Assembly: GCA_001599295.1 (NCBI GenBank)
Contig: BCGN01000001.1
Coordinates: 62,001 to 126,000 of the forward strand
Length of the DNA stretch: 64,000 bases
Source of the DNA: Sporopachydermia quercuum
Taxonomy: Eukaryota; Ascomycota; Sporopachydermiomycetes; Sporopachydermiales; Sporopachydermiaceae
Direction of reading: 5' to 3'
The translations under genes and the position numbers were made by a program. Positions within the stretch are counted from its first letter, which is position 1; each line of letters begins with the position of its first letter. Under the pieces are notes generated by a model. The model had not been told where the DNA came from and searched no databases. It saw nothing but the letters and a program-made list of their open reading frames with translations. Below are positions 45,845-56,098 of the stretch, in pieces.

Positions 45845-47015
45845 GAGCATCGTTGGGATGTATGGGAGATGAGTTTACTGTGATGTTAACATAGCAACAG
45901 CAGATGAGTTACGTGCTCTTTGTTGATCTATTAATTGTTTTTCAAGAAAATGGACAACCATCGTTCTGTTTTCTTTTGTATTTTTTATGTTTTATTCTTA
46001 ATTCTTGGATGATAGCCTCGGGTGTGTGACTTGGACAGCCCTGTGTATTTATGCTTGTTCCCTTGATCATTTACATTAGGGATTCAAGATATCTCTTGTA
46101 TTTATCTTTGTATTCTATTTATTGCTATCTCTATACGACTAAAGAACGTAATTGCTAATGAGAATGTTGTGTTGATTGTAGTTATCGTGGTAAGTGTCAA
46201 GTGAATTCCAGTGAACCTACTTCGGAAAATTGTAACGGTAGCATGAAAGTAATAGCCTATTCTGTTTACAAGTATTATTATACTGTTTCATCAGGGATGA
46301 TTTGTTTTCATGAATGATCATCACTTTCGTATGGTAGCTTTGCCTTCCATCATTTGGACAAATGCTCTCTCTTATTGGTTCAACTATAATGATAATGTCA
46401 AACAAGTAATCACATGAGGCAGTTGAGGTCTCAACTCATGATACTTTCTTTTCACTTTTCAGGTGATGAGAATGGAATTTTTCACTTATATTTCCTTTTT
46501 GGGAATAGAATAAATAGTAAATTTCTCATACAAATCAAAAAATTTGACGTGTTTGATGTCTCGGGACGCGTCTGATTCGTGTTTGATTGTCCGGTTAAGT
46601 CAGTTATCTGTAATGGACAACGTTGAAGTGAGATGTATGGTATGAATGGTGGATGAATGGAATGAATATTGTTATATTCATTGACAATTTGATTTGGTAG
46701 ACTGATAAATCAACGAATAAGATAAGAAGGTATACTAATTAATAGAAAGTGTTTTCTTCAGTAGGTAAAATTTTTCGCGTCATAGTTTACATGTTGCAAG
46801 AAGTTGTTTTCCGTTAGCTTATTCAAACGTTAGATCGTAAATAATGAGTGTATGAAAAATTGACTCTCAATCCATTGGGAACAGAACAAGAATAGATTTT
46901 AGTATTTGAAACAATGAATAATTATCTGGATATAAAAATCTTGCATTATGGAGTTCTAAAGTAATGAAGAGTCAAAAAGCAAAAAGAATAATTTAAAACA
47001 AAGGAAAAAAANTAA
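45845..47015. other. Intergenic region PUF to tRNA-Leu
   Basis: This 1.2 kb spacer contains the PUF 3' UTR; such genes usually end in a long T-rich 3' region, as seen at 45940-46000. An ACGCGT occurs at about 46566. No gene was seen. Confidence 0.5.
47005..47011 (-). terminator. Pol III terminator of tRNA-Leu
   Basis: On the minus strand a run of seven T begins about 5 nt after the tRNA 3' end, the standard RNA polymerase III stop. Confidence 0.7.
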
Positions 47016-47098
47016 TGACAACCCTGGGATTCGAACCCAGGCCTCCGAAGAGATCAGGACCTTAACCTGACGCCTTAGACCAACTCGGCCAGATTGCC
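47016..47098 (-). tRNA. tRNA-Leu (anticodon AAG)
   Basis: The 83-nt gene folds as a class II tRNA. The acceptor GGCAATC pairs with GGTTGTC through two G-U pairs, and the discriminator is A. The A box is TGGCCGAGTTGG. The anticodon stem TCAGG/CCTGA has the loop TTAAGGT, so the anticodon is AAG, read as inosine-AG for CUU and CUC. There is a long variable arm (TCTCTTCGGAGG), a T stem CTGGG/CCCAG and the B box GGTTCGAATCC. There is no intron and CCA is not encoded. Two N bases lie 11 nt beyond the 5' end. Confidence 0.95.
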
Positions 47099-48199
47099 GG
47101 TATGTGAGNNAGTTGAAATGTTTTCATTTATATACTTCTGAATAACAGCTAATATTGTTAGACGCGTTTAGAACCAGATTCACATGAAAAGCTCCTTAAT
47201 TAAGGGCAACTAATGAAAATATAATTAACTGATTACTATGCTAAAGTAAACTTATTTTGCTTATAGATGATGTATCGAAAGAGCATGCAGAGTCATCAAC
47301 TACTGACCAACGGCATGAACAGACAGCAGGCCAAATCAGTAAAACCCGCGACATATTTTCTTTCTTTGATTTAATGATTTCCTCCCAATTCATGAAACCT
47401 TACCTTGTTGAAATAATAGTGGTATGCATTTAGAGATTGTTGGAATATCAATACATATAATTCATCACAAAAGTATCATCTAGTCATTTGGATTTTTCCT
47501 ATCATATGTTGATGAAAAAAGCAATTGAATATAGTTAGATCCCAAGTTAAAACATTCAGTAACTTGACAACCCTTAATAATTCGTTACGAGATGCTGAAA
47601 GAAATCTTGTACCATAAAAATGCTGTCTTGTTCTGATTAGGAACCTCAAATATATTCATTACTAGAACATTTATTCAATTAGAGATGTGTTCAGTTCGTT
47701 AAATAGATGAAGAAATGAGAGCACAGAACTTCTAAAGTTAAGGTTTGCAATTGAAATTTAAGATTAAGACATACGGAGAAATTTACGCCAGGTATGTATT
47801 CTGCTCCAATTTTCTTTAACTTTTCTAATGAGAATGAACTATATATATCGTAACAATACAGCCATATATAAACGGTCAATAGACATATAGTTTATTGAAA
47901 AAGGTGTATCAACAATAATGTTCATGATGTTAAATAGTGAATTCTAGTCCATCCTCGATCTGATCAGTGCTAACGGTGGTGCAGTTTTAGTCATAAGGTA
48001 TCTTCGTTCGGATTAAGCTATATCATTGTTAATGACAAAAGGTCTCACGGGAACACTCAGAAATTGAAAATATAAAGATTCGAAAGCTTTCATAAATAAA
48101 TACGCAGATGAAATAGAGTGAAATATTGAAATGTTCTTTTCAGCCCTTCAAATTCTCACAAATCTGTCAAACAATAATGCTAAACAAGAAAATATCCCT
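47099..48199. other. Intergenic region tRNA-Leu to LCP5
   Basis: This 1.1 kb AT-rich spacer covers the tRNA 5' flank and the LCP5 3' flank. It includes ACGCGT at 47162-47167. No gene was seen. Confidence 0.5.
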
Positions 48200-49303
48200 T
48201 TATATTCTTTGTCGCTTTTTTGTTCTATCCCACACACTTGATGACTTATTCTTTCTCGATGTTGACTTCTTGATATGATCATTGTCATAATTGAGAACGT
48301 TCCAATCTTCCCCAAAGAAAGTATCGTTCTGTCGTTTACGTAGACGTGCATTCTCCTTCTTCTTGGATTCACCAGGCAAACGAACAAAGTTGGATTCTTC
48401 GTATCGTTGAATTTCTTTCTCCTTCTTTCTATCAGCTTCCGTCTTCGAACCAAATTTACCACGAGCAAGAATATTGCTTCCAATAGATGGTTCTGCCAAA
48501 GGAATACCAGAGCTTTCTTGCAAATATTCTTCCATGGCGGCCACCTTCCTTCTTCTTGTAGATTTAGCTTTATCAATCTTATCTGGATCAACATTATATT
48601 TAACAGCAGATATTTTAGGTGGTTTATATTTCTCAACTTTACCAGTCCTCTCAGATGCTTTATCACCCTCATCTTCAGATTCTTCATATCTATGTATCTT
48701 AGCTTTTGGTGGTTTTTTCGTTGTTGATACTAAACTCAATGGGTTAGGTCTATAAGCTAAAGCATCCTCAACTTCACTATCACTATCACTACCACTCCGG
48801 TTTTCATTACCACTATTACTTGCAGCTTCTTTTCCGAAATTTCCATCATTTTCTTCATCAGGGACAGATCCTTTAATGGCCTCATTTTCTTGGTGATTCT
48901 CTTCGTCAGCTTTAACTTTCAAATATGACTTAACCATCTTATCAATCTGATATGATACTCTTGACTCCAAACCTTTGATACCTCTTTCTAGTGTCACCCT
49001 TTGTGTGATTGTCCCCATAATAGCTTTTCTTCTCAGTTCTTCTAATTTTCTCATCTCAACACCATCTTTTCCATCTCCTTTCTCTGACCTTTCTAGCTGT
49101 GCCAACACCACTATTATCAGATTATGTAAGTATGACAGCAAGGCATTATTTTTCAGTGCAAACAAAGAAATTCCCTCTTCTTCTTTGTGACTTTCATCCT
49201 CAAGAAAAGCATCTGGTCCCAGTTCAAATTCTTTCTTAGCTTTCTTCACAGCTGCTACCGTCTCACCCGATGCTGATACTATTGTCTTCAGTATTTCATC
49301 CAT
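48200..49303 (-). CDS. LCP5: U3 snoRNP/small-subunit processome protein Lcp5 (Sas10/C1D family)
   Basis: 367 codons, against 357 aa in S. cerevisiae Lcp5. The Sas10/Utp3/C1D domain (about 45-125) has the typical ISLFALKNNALLSYLHNLI helix and TLERGIKGLESRVSYQIDKMV. An acidic linker follows, then the family block AYRPNPLSL, YKPPKISAVKYN, the AMEEYLQESSG segment and a basic tail ending RKRQRI-like (SSVWDRTKKRQ). Lcp5 acts in the nucleolus in early 18S rRNA processing. It is transcribed divergently from NSA2, with 546 bp between the start codons. Confidence 0.93.
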   Translation of the reverse strand: MDEILKTIVSASGETVAAVKKAKKEFELGPDAFLEDESHKEEEGISLFALKNNALLSYLHNLIIVVLAQLERSEKGDGKDGVEMRKLEELRRKAIMGTITQRVTLERGIKGLESRVSYQIDKMVKSYLKVKADEENHQENEAIKGSVPDEENDGNFGKEAASNSGNENRSGSDSDSEVEDALAYRPNPLSLVSTTKKPPKAKIHRYEESEDEGDKASERTGKVEKYKPPKISAVKYNVDPDKIDKAKSTRRRKVAAMEEYLQESSGIPLAEPSIGSNILARGKFGSKTEADRKKEKEIQRYEESNFVRLPGESKKKENARLRKRQNDTFFGEDWNVLNYDNDHIKKSTSRKNKSSSVWDRTKKRQRI

Positions 49304-49849
49304 TCTGATGTATATTTACTTTCTGAAAAACAACCAATAATTTCTATTTTTCTAGTTTTACACTCGTACTGCCACCAAACCAACATCAACATTCACCGAG
49401 AGGTTCTTAACGATTATTCTCACTCCAAATTGTATATCCCTCGATGCCATTTTCTTCAAACCATACATTGAAAAATGTGATAAGAGAAAAAAATGTTTTC
49501 TATGTACATGTGAAACACACTCAAATTAGGAAGCTAAAATTCTTTCTCTTGCCAACTCTGTAGACCCTAAAGAGAATATGGGGGTTGGGTGTATGTTTTG
49601 TGACATAGATAAAATTTTTTTGATTTGTGTTAGATAGATGAGTGAGATTGTGTAACGCACTACTTACTATGTTTTGGTTCTAGTTATGAAAGATATAGAA
49701 CTATAGAACGATAGAAAAAAAGAAGCGGCTATTTCTACTGTAGATCAATTGGAAGGGCAGCTGGAATCGAAGAGAATTCTAGGTTGGTGATTGTTTGGAA
49801 TTGAATAAGGGAAGAAAGCAAGGCTAAAGGACCAAGAATCTGTTTCACA
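49304..49849. promoter_or_regulatory. Divergent promoter of LCP5 and NSA2
   Basis: A 546 bp bidirectional promoter between two ribosome-biogenesis genes. It holds adjacent RRPE-like and PAC motifs near its middle (listed separately). No frames of interest. Confidence 0.7.
49611..49642 (+). promoter_or_regulatory. RRPE-like and PAC elements of the ribosome-biogenesis regulon
   Basis: AAAATTTTTTTGA (49611-49623) resembles the RRPE consensus TGAAAAATTTT bound by Stb3. GATGAG (49637-49642) is the PAC core bound by Dot6/Tod6. The close spacing and this order are typical of yeast rRNA-processing gene promoters and would serve both LCP5 and NSA2. Confidence 0.55.
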
Positions 49850-50727
49850 ATGGTAAGTCAAAATGGAGTGGTGAATGGCGGAGATCAGCAAAATAGAGTG
49901 AATTGACAAGCATTTTTATAGAATCATATACTAACGTGTTGTAGCCTCAAAACGAATATATTGAAAGACATATCAAGCAGCATGGTAGAAGGCTTGATCA
50001 TGAAGAGCGTAAGCGAAAGAAGGAAGCCCGTGAAGGCCATAGAATTGCCAAAGATGCTCAAAACTTAACCGGTTTCCGAGCTAAGATGTTCGCTAAGAAG
50101 CGATACTCTGAAAAAGTGGCCATGAAGAAGAAGATTAAAGCTCATGAGGAATCAAAGGTCAAAGGACCAAGCAAACCAACCGAGGATAATGGGGAAGCTT
50201 TACCTACATATCTTTTGGACAGACAGAATACCAACACTGCCAAAGCATTATCAACTTCTATTAAGCAAAAGAGAATGGAAAAAGCTAGTAAATTCAGTGT
50301 TCCTTTACCCAAGGTCAGAGGTATCAGTGAAGAAGAGATGTTCAAAGTTATTAAGACCGGTAAGAAGAAAACCAAGAGTTGGAAGAGAATGATCACCAAA
50401 CACACTTTTGTTGGAGAAGGCTTCACCAGAAGACCAGTAAAGCTTGAAAGAATTATTCGTCCTTCTGCTCTACGTCAAAAGAAGGCCAATGTTACACACC
50501 CTGAGCTCGGTGTTACTGTTTTCTTACCNATTTTAGGGGTAAAGAAAAATCCTCAAAGCCCTATGTATACACAACTAGGTGTTTTGACCAAAGGTACTAT
50601 TATTGAGGTCAATGTTAGTGAATTGGGTTTAGTCACTGCTGGTGGTAAGGTTGTTTGGGGTAAATATGCTCAGATCACTAATGAGCCTGATAGAGATGGA
50701 TGTGTGAATGCTGTCCTTCTTGTTTGA
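49850..50727 (+). CDS. NSA2: Pre-60S ribosome biogenesis factor Nsa2, intron directly after the start codon
   Basis: Exon 1 contributes only the ATG (49850-49852). The 92-nt intron (49853-49944) is GTAAGT ... TACTAAC ... TTGTAG, and exon 2 (49945-50727) continues [14 protein letters not shown]. The spliced protein has 261 aa, exactly the length of S. cerevisiae Nsa2, and is nearly identical through [18 protein letters not shown] and the C-terminal [15 protein letters not shown] (an eS8-like beta domain). It acts in the nucleolus and nucleus in 27SB pre-rRNA processing. If the intron is retained, the ATG frame runs into a stop inside the intron after 18 codons, so expression requires splicing. 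One N lies in exon 2. Confidence 0.96.
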
Positions 50728-51787
50728 AACTTCTTTTTATGTCTTTTTTTAATTTTTCAATTTTTCAACATTTTGATCATTCCATTATGTGATTGATTTC
50801 CTATTATTTACTAGTTCGAAATTCATTCATTTAATTCCTTTTGTTTCTATAAAATTCATTTTTGCTTGGGCGGTTTACATTTGGGTTACTGATTCTTTCT
50901 GCATTGTTATTTATAGCATGTCTAAATCCTTGATGTTGGTTGATAAACCTATAATGATGAACTTGTTGTTGTAGGACGTAAATATTGTTCCATTGATTCG
51001 ATCTTGTGTTGTAAAGCAAGTTTCCTAACAAGTACCTTAAATAATAGTCACAAGGCAAATAGAGATCGCAATCAATGTATCTATTACACAAGAATGCAAC
51101 TCTTGGCCTTTTCGCAGTCTTCTATTTCAACTATTTTCAAACACCAAAATACTCTATACCAAAGTAAATCTATCTATATCTCAAAATAATACTTATCAAC
51201 AATTGTTATATCACATTCAACGACAGATAACAAGAAAGACAGACCAGGTCAATAAACTCCTAGCCATTTCAAGTCTCCTCCTGGGTTTTCTCCTGAACTT
51301 GAAACTACATTGTTTTCTCCACAACTCTAATTATTATTACACATTACCTTAACTTTAACTTCAAAGACATTTCCTTAGTACCAAAGTTCAATTAGAAAAG
51401 CGTGGGGGTAAAATCTACTTCACTCAGCCAAATTTCTCCATCTTTCTCCATTTTTCTCCATTTTTCATCACTATTCATACGGTAACATTCTATGAAATCT
51501 CCACATATCATTGGTGAACGACATTTCATACCCAATGACGCATCAAAGATTTGCCCGGATAATTTCCTATGATCTTGGAACCGCTTCTATTACATCTTGT
51601 GGACAGTTTTCTTTCTTTCTTGTTTGCTTTTTTTTTTTTTTTTTTTTTTTTTGATATATAACCTTTGTAACGCGCATTTGCTTTGCTGAAGACATTTTTC
51701 AAAGTAAAAGCTAGTTGATATCTGGTGTACGATAAAGATTTGGAAAGAAACAGAAAAATTTTATACGTCATAGACTGAGCATCGACA
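50728..51787. other. Upstream region of the C2H2 regulator
   Basis: A 1.06 kb spacer after NSA2. It includes a tandem CTCCATTTTT-type repeat at about 51438-51465 and a 25-nt T run at 51628-51652. No gene was seen. Confidence 0.55.
51628..51652 (+). repeat. 25-nt poly(T) tract
   Basis: Twenty-five consecutive T about 135 bp upstream of the C2H2 regulator, likely a nucleosome-disfavouring promoter tract. Confidence 0.8.
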
Positions 51788-51823
51788 ATGAACGAATGTC
51801 GGAACAGAGAGAAGAACGGTTAA
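51788..51823 (+). promoter_or_regulatory. Upstream ORF overlapping the C2H2 regulator start
   Basis: ATG at 51788 starts an 11-codon frame ending TAA at 51823, across the main ATG (51796) in another frame. It can dampen initiation at the regulator. Confidence 0.4.
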
Positions 51824-54800
51824 CACACGGAACGGAAAGAAACGTAGAAAAGACCAATCCAGATCAGACAGATGATAGTATAATGACATCGGAATCAAAC
51901 GAGAGCGATGACCGCTTGAATTCAGATAAGAGAAGTTTCGGAACTATATCGGCCTCGGCCTCGGCATCTACATTAGGAACAGTAGTAGATAGTAGGCAGG
52001 AAGGAGGAAAAAGCACTAATAATAAAGAGGATCCGCAGGGAGATAAAACGAAACCACCTAAGCGCAATCGGAAGAAACAGGAAAAAAACTTCATATGCGA
52101 TGTGGAAAATTGTGGAAAACAATTTTCAAGAGCAGAACATTTAGTGCGACACCAACTGAATCATAACCCAAAAGCCATCTATAAATGTACTTGGAAAAAT
52201 TGTACCCGAGAATTTGTTCGGATTGATTTATTGGAACGTCATATTCAGCGGCATCAGATGCGGAAGTTGAAAGCAGCGGAAAATGACGGCACGATCAACC
52301 GGAAGAATACTAGCACACTAGAGGTTCATAAGAATAACGTTAAGATCGTGACGGATGTTGCCAAGGAGATTATGAATGCTCCTATACGACCAGATATAAT
52401 AGAAGCTTTAGCACTAAAACCGAGACGGAAACGGATGAAAACAGAAAATTCAGCTCTTGGGAGTAAAATTGAACCTGGTAGTGGATCGGAGATAGTTGGA
52501 TTGGAAGTAGACCCGGAGGTAGAATTNGCGTCGGAAGAAATTCAAGAAACCGGACCGGATATCAAAAATACTCTGAAAAGGTTAGAATACCAGCAAATAT
52601 CAGACACCTTTTTTCTACCGTTTCATCGGCAAAGCTCTTCGGAGAATCTCCTAAATCGGGATTTAGGCACTATGGACACTATAAATATGGGTTTCGTGTA
52701 TGCCGATACCTTGGCCGACCGGAAGAGTCAGGCAGCAACTAGCGATGGTTCGGAAATAACCGATGTCAATTTAGGTTCTGGCTTTGACGATCAGTTTGGT
52801 AACACCCCTTCCCCGTCGGAGTTAATTTCATGGCTTTTTTCCGATACGGCAACCACGGTAGTAGACGGAACAGATAAAAATCCTTATAACTCCAATCTAT
52901 TTCAGGCGTTTGATCCGTTTAATCCCGATCCTCTGAATAGTTTCCTGCATCCGGCAACTTTGAACTTTTCCTCTTCGGCTAAATCTCCTATAGTGGCAAC
53001 CCCGAACCCACTTCCCGCTGAGCTACAGTCACACATACATTCAAATGCAATTACATATTCNCGTGCTTTTCCCCTTACTGCTGCACCACCAATGCCATCG
53101 GAGGTTACCTCTATTTCTTCACTTTCAGCCTCCTCAGGCTTCTCAGTGCCATTAGCCCAGACACCGGTTCCGCAAATTCCTCTAACTCCTGTCACACTAG
53201 CCACAACAACTTCGGAATATCTCCAGTTTTCGTCCGCAGTGGCTTCAGTTCATTTCAATAACCTTTTCACTTGGAATATNTTACCTTATGAACTAAGCGC
53301 AGGAAAAATTCAATCTCTTTACACTACTTTGCCTTGTCTTGCGGCATCTAAACCAGCTGCTCACATTCTACGATCCTGCATAGAAGCATATTGGATGTGG
53401 TTTCATCCCCAGTTTCCTATTCTTCATAAAGGAACGTTTAAAGCTAATGACTGTCCAGATGCTTTATTATTAGCTATTATCTCCGTTGGAGCTTTCTATA
53501 ACCATGAACATAAACTTGCTTTGGAAATGGCAAATGGATTACGTTGGGTTTTGTTCAGCTTGCCTGAATTCAGGGCTCCAGCGCCATTATGGATAATCCA
53601 ATCATTAATACTATTGGAAGTCTTTGAAAAGAACATGGGCGATAGAGAAATGCACGAACGGGGATACTTACATCATGGGACAGCTATACAATTGATCCGT
53701 AGAAGCAGTGTTTTACTAGTTGACTATGAGACTAATTCTACGGCAGATGAGAATAGCGGTAAAGACGATTTGAGCAAATGGATTAATAACGAAGCAATCA
53801 AAAGAGCGGCATTAATGGCTTTTCTATTGGACGTTATGGACTCTGCAATGTTCCATCATTCAATGGTTTTAAGAGCTCATGAAATTGGACTCCCTTTACC
53901 GTGTAGAGACGAATTATGGGATTGGCCAGTTAAAACTAATGTTCTGGACGGAAGTCTAATATTTGAAATAGGAGTTGACGAAGAAGAGAAAAGAGTTCAA
54001 TTACAAAACGAATTAGAGTATAAATCCGGGTTGTTTCTGAATGGATTGAAAGCGGTTCTAAATCGAGAGAAAATAACCGTTGGAGCATTTGGTAAGAAGA
54101 TATTGTTGGCAGGACTTGTTGCTATTAGTAATGAGCTTCAAGAAAGAGATCTGCAGATTTCCAGGCTTGGATTTGATGATATTCGCGATAAATGGCGAGA
54201 TATGTTAACTCCAGCTCTCGATTTTTGGCGTTGGGAGTTAAGTGAAAGCTGTACTAGTTACAATTCATTGGTAGCAATGCCCAATAATACTAAAACATTG
54301 ACACCAACAACAACAGCACGTTTAACGAGTAATGATGATGATAATTATGGTAACAATAGCTATGGCATAAATACGACTAATGGCGCATTTCATTCATGTT
54401 TAATGCCCTTATATCATATAGCGCATTTAACTCTCCGGTGCAATGTACACGATCTGCAGATTTACGCTGGCAGTCAAACTATCTTGAATCAAAAGGTTAC
54501 GAAAAAGATATATATAGAAGCCAAGAAAAGAATTGGAGTTTGGGCCACTGGTACTGGAGGAAGAATATCAGTTTTTCATGCTTTAATGTTTCTATGTGAG
54601 ATTTATTTACAAGAAGATCATGACACTAGTATTAATGCGATGAATGGAATGAATGGTACTCATAGAGTAAACAACAATAGGGATATTGGTGATAAATCGA
54701 TTAATAGCAGTAATGGAAGTAAACCATTCTGCGGATTTGATGAAGTACTATTCCATGATAATTTCACATTGGAATCTATTAAGAAGAGACCAAATAACAA

Positions 54801-55329
54801 TAAGAAGCTGATTGAATATAATGGATCAAATGATAAAGTGTTACAACGAGAACACGTTGTATTTGTAGCAGGGTTGGCGATTTGGGCGTTCGGTTACTGT
54901 TTAGAAGGACCAGAATCATTTTCAGAAAAAGAAAAAGGAATTGATGTTGAATACAAGCATAGATCGAGTAAAGAAAGTGGGATAGAATATTTGCAAAGGT
55001 TGCGAAACTTTTTAGTTAATGTTAAAAGGAAATTGTATAACGATTTGCTAGCCAAACATGCAGAGACAACATCATCAACAATTGAAGCTCAAGAAATGGT
55101 TTTGAAGAAATTAAATGGATTTTCAAATCATCAACTGTCGTTAATATATTCCTCTGTAATCAATCAATTCCCAACCAAGAATCAAGTTGTTGGGTTATTG
55201 AGATTGATCATTGATAGCGTCAAGGGCTCTGATTGGCAGATAATGAATGAACATATTGATTTGCTGAATAATTGTGTTGATAGAAGTTTAGGTAAGGAAA
55301 CTGTTGGAAGTTTTGACGTTGATAGTTGA
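51796..55329 (+). CDS. C2H2 zinc-finger regulator with fungal-specific transcription factor domain
   Basis: A single 1177-codon frame. Two adjacent C2H2 fingers lie at about 101-155, both C-x4-C-x12-H-x3-H (CDVENCGKQF...H and CTWKNCTREF...H), preceded by a basic KPPKRNRKKQEKN stretch. From about residue 495 a PF04082-type regulatory domain follows: CIEAYWMWFHPQFPILHKGT, LLLAIISVGAFYNHEHKLA, WIIQSLILLEVFEKNMGDRE. This combination is that of the yeast Rsf2/Tda9/YPR022C/Adr1 group. I cannot choose a member, and the target genes are unknown. Inserts near 835-860 and 950-1000 are Asn/Thr-rich. Three N bases lie in it. A 12-codon upstream frame overlaps the start. Confidence 0.87.
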   Translation: MSEQREERLTHGTERNVEKTNPDQTDDSIMTSESNESDDRLNSDKRSFGTISASASASTLGTVVDSRQEGGKSTNNKEDPQGDKTKPPKRNRKKQEKNFICDVENCGKQFSRAEHLVRHQLNHNPKAIYKCTWKNCTREFVRIDLLERHIQRHQMRKLKAAENDGTINRKNTSTLEVHKNNVKIVTDVAKEIMNAPIRPDIIEALALKPRRKRMKTENSALGSKIEPGSGSEIVGLEVDPEVEXASEEIQETGPDIKNTLKRLEYQQISDTFFLPFHRQSSSENLLNRDLGTMDTINMGFVYADTLADRKSQAATSDGSEITDVNLGSGFDDQFGNTPSPSELISWLFSDTATTVVDGTDKNPYNSNLFQAFDPFNPDPLNSFLHPATLNFSSSAKSPIVATPNPLPAELQSHIHSNAITYXRAFPLTAAPPMPSEVTSISSLSASSGFSVPLAQTPVPQIPLTPVTLATTTSEYLQFSSAVASVHFNNLFTWNXLPYELSAGKIQSLYTTLPCLAASKPAAHILRSCIEAYWMWFHPQFPILHKGTFKANDCPDALLLAIISVGAFYNHEHKLALEMANGLRWVLFSLPEFRAPAPLWIIQSLILLEVFEKNMGDREMHERGYLHHGTAIQLIRRSSVLLVDYETNSTADENSGKDDLSKWINNEAIKRAALMAFLLDVMDSAMFHHSMVLRAHEIGLPLPCRDELWDWPVKTNVLDGSLIFEIGVDEEEKRVQLQNELEYKSGLFLNGLKAVLNREKITVGAFGKKILLAGLVAISNELQERDLQISRLGFDDIRDKWRDMLTPALDFWRWELSESCTSYNSLVAMPNNTKTLTPTTTARLTSNDDDNYGNNSYGINTTNGAFHSCLMPLYHIAHLTLRCNVHDLQIYAGSQTILNQKVTKKIYIEAKKRIGVWATGTGGRISVFHALMFLCEIYLQEDHDTSINAMNGMNGTHRVNNNRDIGDKSINSSNGSKPFCGFDEVLFHDNFTLESIKKRPNNNKKLIEYNGSNDKVLQREHVVFVAGLAIWAFGYCLEGPESFSEKEKGIDVEYKHRSSKESGIEYLQRLRNFLVNVKRKLYNDLLAKHAETTSSTIEAQEMVLKKLNGFSNHQLSLIYSSVINQFPTKNQVVGLLRLIIDSVKGSDWQIMNEHIDLLNNCVDRSLGKETVGSFDVDS

Positions 55330-55876
55330 AAGAGGTTATAAGGGTCAATTCTTACATTGGATTGGATTGGTATAACGACAGGCGCTTTATAATGCAATCA
55401 AGTACAGATAGAAATCGTAGTAATGTAACATAATAGAGATTAATGAAAGTTACTAATTCATGAGCGCAATGAACCAAAACTAGGTGCAATACTATTCTGT
55501 AATGTAAATTGTTTGTTTTGGTTCTGTTAGTTTTAACATCAGATAGTCAGGAAAGCCAACATTTAGCTTCTCCGGAAATCAATTAAAATTACGAAGGAGA
55601 GATAAATAGTGACATTTTGAAACTATTGTGGGATCGAAATAAGAAGAAGCAAAGCAATTGGAATCGTAATAATAATAATGCATAATCATGCACATATGTA
55701 AACCTAAAAAGTTTAAATTTGAACTGGCCTCGGCTAAACCAGAAAGAGAAATTTCAAATCTTCCTACACATTTAACATGAAATCGTTCCAATTAGCACTA
55801 TGAACTGAAATTTTGTTTAGCAAAACCAACCAAAAAACCTTCAAACCTAAAACTAACTGAGAACATAGAAAAGAGG
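55330..55876. other. Spacer after the C2H2 regulator
   Basis: 547 bp. It includes CTAAC followed by ACATAG about 15-25 bp before the next ATG, a possible 3' splice site for the small gene that follows. Otherwise nothing. Confidence 0.4.
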
Positions 55877-56098
55877 ATGGAAGACGAATATTCATTCACC
55901 TTCTTAAAACAAATTAAAGATCAATACAATATGCAGGGATATGCATTGTTGGGATCTTCGCGTACTGATTTGGTTGAATCTTCTCATACCTTCAACCATC
56001 GTTTAACAGGGGATATCAAGTACGTCTCCGAGCCTTTTCATGAGATGTTTGACAAACATACTATTTGGAAAGCATTCACTCACTTTGAAAGCTACTAG
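55877..56098 (+). CDS. Possible small protein of unknown function (73 aa)
   Basis: An ATG-started 74-codon frame whose composition (balanced charges, patterned hydrophobics, few low-complexity residues; begins MEDEYSFTFLKQIKDQYN) looks more protein-like than other short frames nearby. I do not recognise a family. A CTAAC branch-like motif and ACATAG just upstream could mean an upstream exon or leader intron. It is equally possible that it is chance. Confidence 0.35.
   Translation: MEDEYSFTFLKQIKDQYNMQGYALLGSSRTDLVESSHTFNHRLTGDIKYVSEPFHEMFDKHTIWKAFTHFESY

Noticed and set aside
45398-45850. 150-codon minus-strand His/Ile-rich frame
   Set aside because: It is the complement of the Met-Asn repeats of the PUF gene, so its His richness is a direct consequence of ATG-rich repeats.
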